DNA of 64,000 nt from Lobosporangium transversale (taxonomy: Eukaryota > Mortierellomycota > Mortierellomycetes > Mortierellales > Mortierellaceae). The position numbers were made by a program, and so were the translations under genes. Position 1 is the first letter of the stretch; each line of letters begins with the position of its first letter. This document shows, piece after piece, positions 39,738-51,942 of the stretch. Under the pieces are notes generated by a model, which was not told the DNA's origin, searched no databases, and saw only the letters and a program-made list of their open reading frames with translations. The DNA lies in the NCBI RefSeq assembly GCF_002105155.1, contig NW_019028983.1, positions 894,001 through 958,000 on the forward strand. Direction: 5' to 3'.

Positions 39738-42173
39738 ATGTCACAGTATGTTTGTCGTCAGTGCGCCCTCTCTTTCCTTCTCCGGAGGGGAGCGTCAAAG
39801 ATTGCCGGAAACCCAAGGATAGCATTATCAGATGCTCAGACACCTGCGTTATTCATCCGTACTTTCTGTCTGCCTCAACAGGCTCCTTCCAGGTATTTAA
39901 GCTCCTCAATTCCAGGACGATCACTACCAGAGCCGGTTGCAATAGGATCATCAGTGTCAACGAACCTCACAGATTCCCGAACCAGCCGCCTCAAAACAAC
40001 GATACGACCTGTTAATCCTTCGTCACTGGAGCCTCTTCAGGATCTGGAGGCATCTAGACAGAAGCGCATCAGGATGACTCGCAAACGAATCTATAGATTC
40101 GTCAGATATCTTGAGGTTGATAAACTATATCTTGAATTTTGGAAGACCTGCTGCACCGAGACCTTGGACGATCAGCGGGAAATTTGGCGCTCCTCTAATG
40201 ACAAACCGGATCTGTTAACCACTCAAGAAGCTGTCTACAGAGCCTTCAATTCGTCGAGTCCGCCGACACATTCAGTATATCCTGTCTGGAGGAGGAAACT
40301 GAAGGATGGTAGGCCATTTCCAAGATTCAAACTTACTGTGGAATACGAATCAGCACAGAAACCTATGGTTTACACGCTGGCATTTATTGATCAGTCGCAT
40401 GCTAGGCGGTTACTTCAAATGCATCAGTATTTTGAGGAGGTATTGGGTATAAAGGCCGGATACCGCTCTATGATCGCACTTCTTGTGGCTTTTTCTTCCC
40501 GCGGTGATATGGCAACAACTCTCACGATCTTTAATAGATGGAGGGAAAACCAACAGTTTAACCAAAGTGGGGGGAAGGAGATGTATTCTTCTGTCATCCG
40601 AGGCCTTGTCGGTCGAAACTGTCAAAGTTCCCCACTTGATCCACACTCGCTGGCCAAGAATAATAGAGCTGGAATCAGGAACCAAGGCGTTACCCAAATA
40701 TATGCAGCTTTAGAGCTCTTTTACGATATGTTGCGTCAAGGTTGTACACCGACTTTTGAAACCTATCATTCATTGATAGTAGGCCTGTCAACGTTCAAGA
40801 ATGATATGGAGGCGGCAGAGTTGTTACTGGATCATATGATTATCATGAAGAAGAAGCCTTACGTCCAGGTATTGCACGTAATATGTAGAGAATATGTCCG
40901 TCGTCGAGATTTCCCGTCTGCAGAGAGGATTTTCAGGATGCTGAAAGAATACAGGATTCGGCCAAAGGCTCTGACGTGCAACTTGATGCTTAAGGCAGTG
41001 TTTCAAATGTCAGACGCTGATGCAGCACTATACCTCGGAAAAGACGAAGAAGAAGAAGATCAGCTGGAAGATATACAAGCTAGGGGTCGTCGTTTAAAAC
41101 ATAAAAAAATTAAGGAGATACACGATTACATGGTTGAGAGCGGGGTCTTGCCAGATGAAGTCACGTTCAGTATCCAGTTCTACGGATACGGTCATATGGA
41201 GGATGGATACTCAGATCTGCGTGCTGTAATGACCGAAATGGCAAATCGACAGGGGTTGACGATAGAGCCTAATATGATTATTCTCAACTCGCTACTATTC
41301 GCACACATCAACCATGGCAAGCTGAAGATGGCAGAATCGATTCTGGACCAGATGCTGCAATCAACGCATCCTGTTAATAGGGCGAGAGCGGACTCCTTTA
41401 ATAAAAAACAACAAGTCAGGAGCCCATTCCTCAATCCACAAGAGGGCGAGGACATAGATTTATTTGATGGTGATGAGCAACCAAGAACAAGGAGGCGACG
41501 GCTCAAAGACAGTGCATCGCTTGAAGGACTGCGGATGATTCCCGGAAAAGGCGCTTTTCATGCATTGATGCTCGCATATGTCGACCAAGGGGATATTATA
41601 GGGATGGAGCGTGTCTTGGATAAGATGATAGGCGCTCGTAAACATTTACAACAGGAGTGTATTCAAACCTCTCCCCACTTAAAACAGTCGGAGTATCGTG
41701 CCGCTTTCCCAAGGCTCAACCTGGATGCGGATGAATATACCGCCAATATCATGCTTCTGGGCTATATCATGCAGCGTGATTACGAGAAAGTGGAGCTTAT
41801 TCGACAGCAGATTCTGTCACGCCTGGACTGGACAACTAGTGCATCTTTTGCTCAGCGAGAGCAATATCGTGAACAACTTATCGCATTTGTACAACAGCAA
41901 AGTTCAAGATCAATGACAAAGCGATTTTTACAGGACGACGTCGACGATGATGATGGCGCTCTCTCGAGATTTTTATTCAATTCATCCTCGCCCTCCAAGG
42001 GCGTAACTCAAGGAATCGGTTCCTGTAGTGACGCGAAAGCGTGTGATCCTCGAGACAAAAACATTGAGAGCGATCTAGATGATAGCATTGAGATCGATAT
42101 CACAACTCTCTCGGCCAAACTACGTTGCCTTTTGAATTCAACTGCTACATCTCAATCTTCGTCTTCGTCATAA
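39738..42173 (+). CDS. Mitochondrial pentatricopeptide-repeat protein
   Basis: An 811-residue single-exon ORF; the start is the ATG at 39738 (an upstream TTG in frame is ignored). The N-terminus is Arg/Ser-rich, as in a mitochondrial presequence (YVCRQCALSFLLRRGASKIA). Helical pairs with PPR character recur from about residue 225: YRSMIALLVAFSSRGDMATT, TFETYHSLIVGLSTFKNDME, YVQVLHVICREYVRRRDFPS, then LNSLLFAHINHGKLKMAESI, and FHALMLAYVDQGDIIGMERV. An acidic insert follows the fourth repeat. The tail is Ser/Asp-rich. PPR proteins bind organellar RNA; the specific target cannot be told. It converges on the Cdt2 gene, with 128 bp between stops. Confidence 0.85.
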   Translation: MSQYVCRQCALSFLLRRGASKIAGNPRIALSDAQTPALFIRTFCLPQQAPSRYLSSSIPGRSLPEPVAIGSSVSTNLTDSRTSRLKTTIRPVNPSSLEPLQDLEASRQKRIRMTRKRIYRFVRYLEVDKLYLEFWKTCCTETLDDQREIWRSSNDKPDLLTTQEAVYRAFNSSSPPTHSVYPVWRRKLKDGRPFPRFKLTVEYESAQKPMVYTLAFIDQSHARRLLQMHQYFEEVLGIKAGYRSMIALLVAFSSRGDMATTLTIFNRWRENQQFNQSGGKEMYSSVIRGLVGRNCQSSPLDPHSLAKNNRAGIRNQGVTQIYAALELFYDMLRQGCTPTFETYHSLIVGLSTFKNDMEAAELLLDHMIIMKKKPYVQVLHVICREYVRRRDFPSAERIFRMLKEYRIRPKALTCNLMLKAVFQMSDADAALYLGKDEEEEDQLEDIQARGRRLKHKKIKEIHDYMVESGVLPDEVTFSIQFYGYGHMEDGYSDLRAVMTEMANRQGLTIEPNMIILNSLLFAHINHGKLKMAESILDQMLQSTHPVNRARADSFNKKQQVRSPFLNPQEGEDIDLFDGDEQPRTRRRRLKDSASLEGLRMIPGKGAFHALMLAYVDQGDIIGMERVLDKMIGARKHLQQECIQTSPHLKQSEYRAAFPRLNLDADEYTANIMLLGYIMQRDYEKVELIRQQILSRLDWTTSASFAQREQYREQLIAFVQQQSSRSMTKRFLQDDVDDDDGALSRFLFNSSSPSKGVTQGIGSCSDAKACDPRDKNIESDLDDSIEIDITTLSAKLRCLLNSTATSQSSSSS

Positions 42174-42301
42174 AAATCAAATTAAACATTAGCTAGAGCT
42201 GCATCAGCCACTGTTGCTTTAATAAGATGTTGGTTCAAACTATTTAATCCATCTTGAAAAGTGGTAGAGTACAGTTTCCATGACGTATACACTCAGAAGG
42301 G

Positions 42302-44603
42302 TCACTCAGTGACCATACCATGCATGTTCTTTAAACTTTCGTTCTCTTGGCATTCTTCTACGAGCGGTTTATTTGGCCGCCAAATTCGGACTGTGGCATC
42401 ATCCGAACACCCACTCAGCTATAGGTTAAGAGCAAGAAATTAGCTTTATCAATTCAATATTCAGAGGCACATAAGCATTCATCAAGCATGATAAGAGTGT
42501 ATACCTGTGTGCCGTCCCCGATATCCTTGGCCCAATCTACTCCTGTGACTTCCCTCTCGTGGCCATGGAAAATAAGTGGTTTTTTGTCCGGCCGCTTGAC
42601 TTCCCACACATAAAGGTCTTTGCAGGAGCCAGCAGCAACATAATTACCATCTGGTGAAACACTGATCTTGATATAATAACTTGAGCACATAAAGTCACTG
42701 CCCCCGAACTGCTCCACAGGCCCACCGAGTACCGTGGTGTTAAACATATAAATATGGTTATCGGAACTGACTGCATACAAGGCGCTGCCATCGGGAGACA
42801 ATGCCATCGATGTCATTCCGTGGGCACGTTTCGTTAATGGTGTGTAAGTCGATGCGGCAAGAGGTGTTGGGAAGTCGTGTCTAAAATAAGTACCATGCTT
42901 TCGGACATCCCAGTATTTCACAGAACTATATTATGGGTGATAATAGCATACGTGAAGATCCTGAATTAGAAAGCATATACCAGCTACAAAGTGTATAACG
43001 GTCAAATATACTCAAATATATGTTACCCGTCTAATGTGCCAGTGGAAGCAATGATGTTCTCATTATGCATCATGTACTGCACAGCTGAGGCTGTGTTAGG
43101 TCCATCAGATCCGTGCTTGGACTTTTTTGGTGGGATACTTCTAGCTGAGTTGGCATGAACGTTCAATAATCTGTCGGCTGGTCGATAAAGAATATCACCA
43201 TGAGGAGTTGTAGTGCTTGAACATCGTACATCCCAAATCATAATAGCGCCATCTCTTGCAGCTGTCGCGAAGATTTCTAGACACAGAAGAGACGGACGTA
43301 CATCATTAAGACTTTTTTTTTCTACTTTTTGGTGAAGCGATAATAATAATAATAAAAGGCGTATAATATAACCTGAGTAACATACTGTCATCATTAAACT
43401 TCATTGATGTACTCTTAATGCTTCCAGCATGGCCTGAAAAGGTACCGAGGCATGCTTTTGTTTCAACATCATACAACTTTGCCGTCTGGTCGCCAGACGC
43501 TGTAATCTAACGGAAATGACATAGATATTTACACATTGAGAAATAATCTCTATGAGCGATCAGATCGTGCAACCATAGGTAAAATATGCATCCTTACAAT
43601 CTTGGAATCGTCCCTTGTCCAGCAGAGGTCGAAAATAGCGTTCTGATGAGCCTGAATGCGAATAGTTCCCTCTAGCAAATAATTAAGGTGATAGTGAATT
43701 GATTGGAAATTGCATTCTTTTTTGTTTTTTTTTTTTATTTTTTACCCATGCGCGACAAAAAAATACCTGGATGTGCATCATCTCTTCTAGTGTCAACAAT
43801 ATGTATTGTGCCATCTTCATCCCCAACTGCTAGATTTCGTGCTTCGTTAGCCACTGTTATAAATGTACATATTTGTATTCAAAGATTGACCATTAGTGAG
43901 AATCCATCTAGTATTTATCATCCATGTATTCGATCAAAGATGGTAGAGCATAATCCGTTTCGGAAATATATACCGTTATTGTAGGCGCATGAAAACGGCG
44001 GTACAAGTGTGGTTGAATCCTGTGAAATAAACGTGTATGTATCGCTTGGTCGACTAATGTAATCCAACATATGAAAGCGTGTTGAGACTATCACAAGAAA
44101 CAAGATAGGGTTAGTGATATTGAGAATTATTAGAAAAATTGTCAATGAGCTCAGTCCATCATACCGTAAGATGGTTTGTTTCTTTGTCGCCCATATAACC
44201 GTTCCTGAGACAATGTAGAGATGAGATTAAGAGGCTGTTTTGAGTTGTATGAGAGGGAGAACCTGGACTTTATAGGACCTTCAGCTTGATTTGCTGAGTT
44301 ATATGTTGCAACTTGAGTTGATGATAGCTGTTGTATCTCTCTTTTTGAATTAAGAGCAGGTGAAAAGATTGGGAAAGATGGATGGTGATCACATTCTTCG
44401 CTGGTTAGCTTCAATGATCTCTTTCGGCTAATGGACCCAGTTTGAACTGCAGCGAAGATCTCAAGCAGACCCCGAGTAGGATTATTCTCTTCTCCTGAAC
44501 CTGCGGAGCATGTGAGACTAGCTACTGCTTGTGATGGAGTATTGTTAGACCGACGTCCTGTTAAGGGCCGATGAGTAATGTCAGTAAGCGGCGCTTTCCG
44601 CAT
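42302..44603 (-). CDS. Cdt2/DTL WD40 substrate receptor of CRL4
   Basis: CRL4-Cdt2 ubiquitin-ligase receptor that recognises PCNA-bound substrates during S phase. The start is the minus ATG at 44601-44603 (MRKAPLTDITHRPLTGRR); an upstream in-frame GTG is not used. A Ser-rich N-terminal exon is followed by WD40 blades over about seven exons. Diagnostic matches to DTL are ATAARDGAIMIWDVRCSS, the blade-insert with SARSIPPKKSKHGSDGPNTA, YAVSSDNHIYMFNTTVLGGP, YIKISVSPDGNYVAAGSC, and the last blade GCSDDATVRIWRPNKPL. The WDVR and similar DxR motifs fit DDB1 binding. The N-terminal extension before the propeller is longer than in animals, and the long disordered C-terminal tail of animal DTL is absent. 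Confidence 0.85.
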
Positions 44604-44784
44604 GGCTGCGTTAGAAGGCACTTGGAGGACGTCTACTTGGAGATTAAGCGACGTAAAAAAAAAAGTACGCTTCTAAGGATAGTCTATGTGACTGCGCGTT
44701 TCATAACACTCATATGAAACTAACTGACTTTTTTATTTTTTTTTATTTTATATTTATTTCACTAGAGATATGATATAATATGAT

Positions 44785-45680
44785 CTATTCAAGGTGATCA
44801 TCTGGAACTGTTGAACTTCGCCTCTCGTCCCTATGTCTCTGCTCTTCCCGTCTCTTCTCACGCAAGTAGTTCCTTTGAGATGCATATAACTCTCTCTTAA
44901 GATTTCTATCTGCTGATTTAAGATGCATAAAGTTGCATAGACCACCTCGAGTGCATTCAGAATTTTCATATTGGCGGCAACAGGCTAGAGTTTATTAAAA
45001 TAAAACGGAAAAAAAGCCTTAGTATTTTGTCTGATATTCCATTAATTGATTATTTCGTCCATCGTTCCGCCATTGATATCTTACCTTCTCGGAAATCCGT
45101 TACTGGAGAAAGCTCAGCCCAAAGTGGCCGACCTGCATAAAAGCGGTTATTGAGGCTTTCAACAGCATTTCCAGCGTCCTCCTCATATTTAAATCTGGCA
45201 TATATGTTGCCCACAAGATGATCGCCGATATTATCACAAACATGCATTTCTTCTATTTCCCCATATTTAGCCAATTCGACAAAAAAGTCTTCGTAAATGT
45301 TGTCAAAATCCTCCTGAATTTCCTGTTTCGTCATATTACAATTGGCGTCATGAGATGGGTTGTGATACACGTTGGGGATAAGGATCGTTTGTGAAAAATT
45401 TGGTTTGACATGTTTCCTGGAACAGCGGTCGCCATGCCTACAGGCCCCGATCTTAAAGTAAAAGGAACAGTTAACCCTGTAAAAGAGAAGAAGGAATAGA
45501 TACAGAAATAAACAGAAAGGGCGTGGAAGCGTTGAAGAGTATTGAAGTGTTGAAAGTTAGACATATGCAAAGCAATAATCAATGAGCACACATTCTTCAA
45601 AGTAAAAGATGTCGTAATGTTTGGGACTCTACATACTTGTCTTTCTCTGTACCGTAAATAGATGCCAAATATGTTGCCAT
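44785..45680 (-). CDS. U2AF1: U2AF small subunit (U2AF35)
   Basis: 3' splice-site AG-recognition subunit. Exon 1 (45636-45680) encodes MATYLASIYGTEKDK. Exon 2 (about 45085-45474) encodes zinc finger 1 (CSFYFKIGACRHGDRCSRKH) and the UHM/RRM with DFFVELAKYGEIEEMHVCDN and GNIYARFKYEEDAGNAV. The last exon has zinc finger 2 (CRQYENSECTRGGLCNFMH), then a basic tail ending TVPDDHLE. All eight CCCH zinc ligands are visible. It lacks the RS/Gly tail of animal U2AF1 and is short, like yeast U2AF23. It follows Cdt2 on the same strand. Confidence 0.93.
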
Positions 45681-46420
45681 GTCTGTAATGCTGTTGAGAG
45701 AAGGCGTAAAGATGTGAAGAAATTAAAAGGCTTGAGAGTCTGAGGTTTAATGTCCCTTTATAAGAAGCACATTCTAGCAAAAAAGATGACTAAGCCACTT
45801 ATCATGTGATCTAGTCTCACCCCGGGTCTCTTCCAAATCTTTGATATCCATCCACGGAGCCATCCACATTGACAAAGCCATCCATCGATCTGGCGTCCGT
45901 CAGAAGCCTTAATTTGTGGTCTTTGTGTGTGGACATATTCTGTGGCTACTCTTGCTGGCTTCACTTCCATTAATAGATACTTCTCGTCTTCACGGTGCAG
46001 GATGATTCCATTTCTGCCGAGACCACCCGGGGCATAGAAGTGTCCGTCTGATATGGACACGTCACATTTTTTTTTTTTGGATATTTAAAGAGAAAGTAGC
46101 CTCTCGTTTTCCTTTTTTTTTTTTTTTTTTTTTTCTCCCTCGCTCTTTTCTCTCTCCTATTACCACTCCCGCTCTCTTTTTCACTCTCGCTAGTTCACTT
46201 CATTTTCTCTCCACTTCACATATTCTTTACGCACTAGTGAGCCGTGAACACCATTCATTTACTCTGGCCACCACTCCTATTCCTTTTTCTTTCTTCTTCG
46301 GTGTGAGAGCGAAATATTCTGGGAGCGAAGAACACGCTACTCTCTTTTACGCTCTTTTTATTTTATTTCTTTGTATACATTATATCATACGCCCAATATT
46401 TCCGACATAAACAACCAGTA
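45681..46420. promoter_or_regulatory. Divergent promoter region U2AF35 / BET gene, with a doubtful minus ORF
   Basis: 740 bp. It holds a 100-codon minus ORF (45758-46060) opening MSISDGHFYAPGGLGRNGII, which has normal amino-acid composition but no recognised family and a hydrophobic end running toward U2AF1. It may be a small orphan gene or chance. A T-run (46112-46134) and a CT-rich tract lie upstream of the BET gene. Confidence 0.4.
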
Positions 46421-47388
46421 ATGATGTCTAGTAGCGAAGAGGTTAAGAAACGACCACTCGACGATTTGGACCGTCTGAATGGAGAGCCCAATGGGTAATG
46501 AACCGCAGACCGTCTTCGCTGCTTTGCTCTTACATTCTTTTTGTTCCATATTTGCTCAGCTTAACCTTCGCCCACGCCTACCTGTATTAGTTTTGCCACC
46601 ATTTTTTTTTTCCACATATGAATTCTTGTGCAGAATCACTAACGTGAGCATAACTTTTTCTTAAAAATATATGTCATATATTACTATCTGTCGTTATGTG
46701 CTGCAAAGACATACTTCTCCTCCTCTTGAAATGCCTCCACACGTTCCCGAAGAAACTTCGCTAAAGAGGCTTAAAACTGAAGACGATGATCATGTTCCCA
46801 TGTCAACTTCCTCAACTACTCCAACCATTACATCGTCCGTAGATCACCATCCTCTTGTACCCTCCCTAGACCATTCTCGCTTGGAACCCCCTGCATCCCT
46901 CAACCACAATAGCTCAGAGCAGACGGTAGATAGTGATATGAATGTCCCGAATTCTGTACTCAATGCGCCTGTGACCAATGTATTGTCAGGACCACAAGCT
47001 CCAGCCCCTGCTTTTGAAGCAGCTACGCAGTCTGTCGAGCAGCGGAATTCTGATAACATTGATGTCTCAAAGGTCAGTTTCCCTTGTGTTCGTGTAAACT
47101 TTTGGGATAAGCTTTGTTGCAGAACGGCGCTGATACTCTTGAGGGTGAATAAAGCCTATTTATGTGTATGCACTATGTCTTGTTACCATTTACTCTACAC
47201 TGCTATGACGAGAAACCAGTGAATGGGACATGTAATATTTTGGGAAATTGTATTGGAATAAACTACATAACATGCGTATGGATTCAGTGTGAGCAATTCA
47301 CCTTGTGGACACCAAATGCAGGTTGTAGCAATAGGAGAGGGACAACAGCACTGTAGAACAAGCAGAGGAATTGTAACTCGGAATCTGA

Positions 47389-47422
<34 letters not shown>

Positions 47423-48712
47423 CGTTCTTTACTGACGCGTTGTGATTTTCAGCCTGCGCTCCCAGCTGCCACTGTTGTAACAAACCAATCGACAAACCCT
47501 ACAATCAGCACAGAGACACCTGTGGCCTCCGTCACAAACGGTGTTCGCAAGCCTGCGATGACACGCGAGCAGCTTAAGTATTGTACAGCTATCATTAGAC
47601 AACTCAAAAGGCATCGCGATGCACCTGCCTTCCTACACCCTGTTGATCCTTTGCAGCTCAAGATTCCAGACTACCCTCTCATTATCAAACACCCAATGGA
47701 TCTTTCAACAGTTGATCGGAAATTAAGTGGACTGGAATATGATGCTGTTGATGACTTCGTTAAAGACGTCAATCTAATCTTTGAGAACTGCTATTTGTAC
47801 AACGGTCGAGAGTCGCCTGTTTCTATCTGTGCATCCAATCTTGAGGCCTCGTTCCACAGCTCGTTGCGTCATATGCCTAAAGATGTAAGATGAAGAACGT
47901 TGTATCACATGAAATCGATGAGTAGAAAATGTTCAACAACATATTATTAAATTTTACTGAATATGAATATGAACATCCTGCCTTAAATATCAGAATTCCA
48001 AGATTGATGTTCCAGCCGCAAAGGAATCTGCAAAAAAGACTCCAACCACCCCCAAGCTGAAGAAGGAAGCAGTGAAAAAGGAAGATGCCAAAACCCCAGT
48101 CCCTGTTTATGTGCCACCATCAGACCCAATCCCACTGAACCTCTCTCAATCTAGAGCTGCATCTGAGGAACGTCGACCTAAACGAGATATTCATGCGCCC
48201 TCAAAGGAAATGCCTACAGCAATCGCTGTGAAGAGGAAAGGCGCAGGGAAATGGAAATCGGACCCTCAGCTTCGATACTGTGCAAGCATTCTCCGGGAGT
48301 TTTCAAAAAAGGCTCATGCGGAATTCATGTTCCCTTTCATGGAACCTGTGGACTATGAGAAGCTTGGCATTCCTGACTATCCCAAGATCATTAAGAACCC
48401 TATGGATCTTTCAACTATCCGTCAGAAGCTGGAGGACGATGAGTATGATGACCCGGCTCTATTTGAGGCTGATGTCCGTCTTGTGCTCTGGAACTGCTTC
48501 AAGTTCAACCCTGTTGGAACTCCTGTCCATATTATGGGACGCAAGATGGAGAGTTTGTTCAATGAGAAGTGGGCTGAACGTCCGTTGCCACCCGCTCCAC
48601 CAGCAATTGAAAAAGAGGAGCCTGTTGTGGAATCTGAAGATGATGTCGATTCATCTGGTATGTATCAACATGAAGTTTACCAGAAGGAGCAGTTTCTAGT
48701 GTAATCGTGCTA

Positions 48713-48744
<32 letters not shown>

Positions 48745-49721
48745 CTTGTTTTTGTTTTTCATTAACATTTATTTATTTCTCGTTTTAGATGAAAAGATTG
48801 CAGTATTGGAAAGACACTTAAAGACATTAGCTGAACAAATTAAGCAAATGAAAGCAGCCAAAAAAAAGGAAAAGGTTGATAAGAAATCGTCAAACAAGAC
48901 AGTTCAAGAGAAACCCGTCAAACCTAAGACTGCGTCCAAGACACCAGTTAAATCTCCAGCGAAATCTACGCCTGCTAAAGCGCCTGCTTCTGAAAAGAAA
49001 AGACCTCCAGTCAAACGCTCAAAACCGGTCTATACTAGCGAGAGTGACAGCAGTAGTGAGGACGATATTCCTGTCATTACATTTGAGCAAAAGAAAGAGC
49101 TCAGCGACAGCATTAACAAATTTGAAGGCGACAAGTTGGCTAATGTTGTACAAATTATTCACAACAGCATGCCACATCTCCGAGATGTAAGTTCGAACTT
49201 TTTTTTAGTTTTATTTTTATTTATATATAATTAAGCGGCCAAAGCTATGAACAAACTTTTAATGGTGTCTCGCTTCTCTTGTTCTAATTTGGTGATATCA
49301 GAATGGCGGTCAAGAGGAAATAGAGCTGGACATTGATTCATTAGATCCTAGGACGCTGTTTAAATTGTATCAGTATGTAAAGAAAAACACGACGGTGAAA
49401 CGCAAGAAGCCTGCGCCCAAGAAAGTTAAGGTTCAGTACACGGAGGAGGATGCTACCAAGAAGATAAGCGAGCTGGAACGAACATTGCAGAAGTTTGAGC
49501 AGCCTGCTGCGCATCTGAAGGGTATGTATTTAGACTGTTGTTTATAATGAAGGTTCGATTTTGTTTGGGATAGATTTAGCAGCTACTAATCACAGTCTGT
49601 TATCAAATTGTGATATGTTTTAGGGTCCATTTCAAACGTAAACGACGGTTACTCTTCAAGTTCCAGCGGAAGTTCCAGTTCGTCTGGCTCTGATAGCGAC
49701 TCTGGCAGCAGCAGCGACTGA
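46421..49721 (+). CDS. BET-family double bromodomain protein (Bdf1-like)
   Basis: Acetyl-histone reader acting with TFIID and transcription. The start is the ATG pair at 46421/46424 (MMSSSEEVKKRPLDDLDRL). Exons: a Ser/Pro linker; bromodomain 1 (TREQLKYCTAIIRQLKRHRD, YPLIIKHPMDLSTVDRKL, FENCYLYNG); bromodomain 2 (QLRYCASILREFSKKAH, YPKIIKNPMDLSTIRQKL, LWNCFKFNP); a coiled coil and Lys-rich basic patch; and the NET/ET domain (FEQKKELSDSINKFEGDKLA, IELDIDSLDPRTLFKLYQYV). Each bromodomain keeps the acetyl-lysine-binding Asn (CYLYN, CFKFN). The tail ends in a Ser/Asp-rich SEED-like motif. Introns carry T-runs (47393-47422, 48715-48744). Confidence 0.93.
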
Positions 49722-51942
49722 ACACATTATTTGCGGGTTACTGTCTGAACAGTGTCTTCGCAACATCGATGCAACCATTTGTGCATCCTGTTTTATATTG
49801 CCCTCTGATTGTTTGTTTGTACTTTGTATACGACAAGAAGCATAATGTACTTTATAATATTCTCGCATTTCTTTCTCGCATTCCTGGTGTCGTGTACTTG
49901 TATTGTCTATCTATTGTCAATGTGTTGCATTTTTAGAAGTACCCTTTTTTTTTTCCTTTCTACATGTGATTGGGTAAAAACGTTTTTATTCAAGTACTAA
50001 TCTGTCGAACCAGCTAAAAGGAATCTTTGCGCAAAGCCTTTGTAGTCATAGGCGGGTCCGCCTCACCTAGAAACTACCGAGTATAAAAGCCAAAGAAACT
50101 TCCTTCTTAATAAAGTCTTCAGTTTCCCCCACATGTCTTATTCTTCACCTGCAGTTCATCTTGCCATTTATCTTTTTCCCCTTTTCACAACAAGCATTTG
50201 TCTTCCGGTAACTCAGTTTGTGAGCTCACCTATAAAGCTCCCATCTTTTCTTTTGACATTCTATGGCGCTGTTTGTAGTCAAGGTTATTTGACTCTATTT
50301 TCTCTTGTCAATCTTGTTAACACTCTTTGTCCTGATTGTGTCTATCTTTCTGTCCCTTAAGCAAAGATATTTTTTACAACAATGCCACCAAACCAATTTA
50401 TTATGATTAAGATATGTGGGGTCTATATGTTGTCTAAATAGTCCTCCCCATAAAAAAACACCATCTAGACCAAGCATAGAAATAAAGAGATTAGTCAAGA
50501 AAGCACTGTCGAGCTAATACTTACAACTTTTTCAAGACGAAGGCCTTTCCCGACCTAGTCATGTTTGTAGTAGCTCATGAAAAATTTTAGACAGACAAAT
50601 AGTAACCAGGGAGCAGAAGTGAGAATAGGATGTGGGTTCACACATCACATCCATGGGGCATTTATCCAAATTTGTATCAAAATAAAACTGCAAGTTTGTC
50701 TCGGGCACCACACCATGGGACATAGAGCTGTTAGTATGTCTGTATTATAAATTTTCATGTTGCACGTGTACTGTGAAATATGCAACTGATCATATCCTAT
50801 TGTTGTTGCCGGCTTGGTGTCTTTCCTCCCCATGGATTCAGCGAAGGCTATTTTGGTATCTCGAATTTGGACTCAACCTGTCAGTGAGTATTGGTGCAAC
50901 GCATATAAGGCACACAGGCTGTTGACGAGCCTACTTCTCATCTTCACCGTTTGACGCAGGTCAGGGGTGTGACGGTCTAGCGAAGAAAACGTAAGGGCAT
51001 TAACAATACCAGGATCGCATTAGACGGTAGTTGTGGTATTTGCAGATGAGCATCGCCCTAGCTCATGGAATATGAGTCCAACGTTTTCAAGAAGTTTGGG
51101 GCTCCTCTTCCAGTTTATGTTTGCGTAGTCTTCATCTGTCAGGTCTTCACCGGCTGCCTTTAAAACACGCCGTGTTAAGGAATCCTTGAGAAAGTTTCAA
51201 TTCCTGGCTGAGATCTTCTTCATCTACGTCAGACTGCTGCTGTCTCTTCGTTTGGACTGTGTCATAGGCAAGTGGATTCAGAACAAGGCCATTAGTAAAA
51301 TCGTTCCTTTGAGTTTGAACCGAGTTATACCTTTGTCTTGTGCCTGTAGGGGTACCTTGTCTTGATAGCCATGAAACATGCGATCTCCTTCAATGTCACA
51401 AAGAGAGCCTGTATCTAGACCTCTTTTGTTCCCTGTACACATTCAAACACTGCAGCCTTGGAAGGATTGTCGAGAGGATGTCAGTTAGGACGTGTTCAGA
51501 CAGATACACATACCGAGGGGGGACGTAAGGAAGTCTGCTTTTTTTATTTCTTGTTGATTGTCATGGCGAAGGCTTGATTTGGTAAATGTAGATGATTGGA
51601 GAAGAGCTGTAAACAATACTCGAAATCCAAAAAGTTAAAACTTGTCGCTGAGAAACTTATTGTTTCGAGTTGTTCCAAATTCATCAGCCTTTTGTTTCGT
51701 TCTCTTTCATACACCTATAAATACGTCCTGCCTCCTTCTCTTTTTCCCTCTCTCTCTCTCTCTCATTTTACAACGACATTGCTTTCGCGCTCTCACCCGT
51801 ACTCTTACACCCTCATCCCCTCACAGATCATAACTTTTTGCTTTCTTAAAGGTAAACTATCTCTACTCTAACAACTTCAGCTTCAATCTTTAGCCGCTTA
51901 AACCAACATTGCTTGCACTGTTTTACACTATACTTTCTCTAG
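49722..51942. other. 2.2 kb intergenic stretch with a decayed coding relic
   Basis: No intact gene seen. On the minus strand between about 51030 and 51420 three frames give protein-like pieces in sequence: DIEGDRMFHGYQDKVPLQAQ, then NDFTNGLVLNPLAYDTVQTK with DVDEEDLSQELKLSQGFL, then AAGEDLTDEDYANINWKRSP with LLENVGLIFHELG. Frameshifts join them, as in a dying gene of unknown family. The promoter of the fusion gene occupies the right end. Confidence 0.5.
51716..51942 (+). promoter_or_regulatory. TATA-like box and CT-rich leader of the fusion gene
   Basis: TATAAATA at 51716-51723 is followed by a CT microsatellite (about 51750-51768) and a pyrimidine-rich leader up to the ATG at 51943, which is immediately preceded by a CT-rich stretch. 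This resembles a normal host promoter and suggests the gene can be transcribed. No transposon terminus is visible here. Confidence 0.4.
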
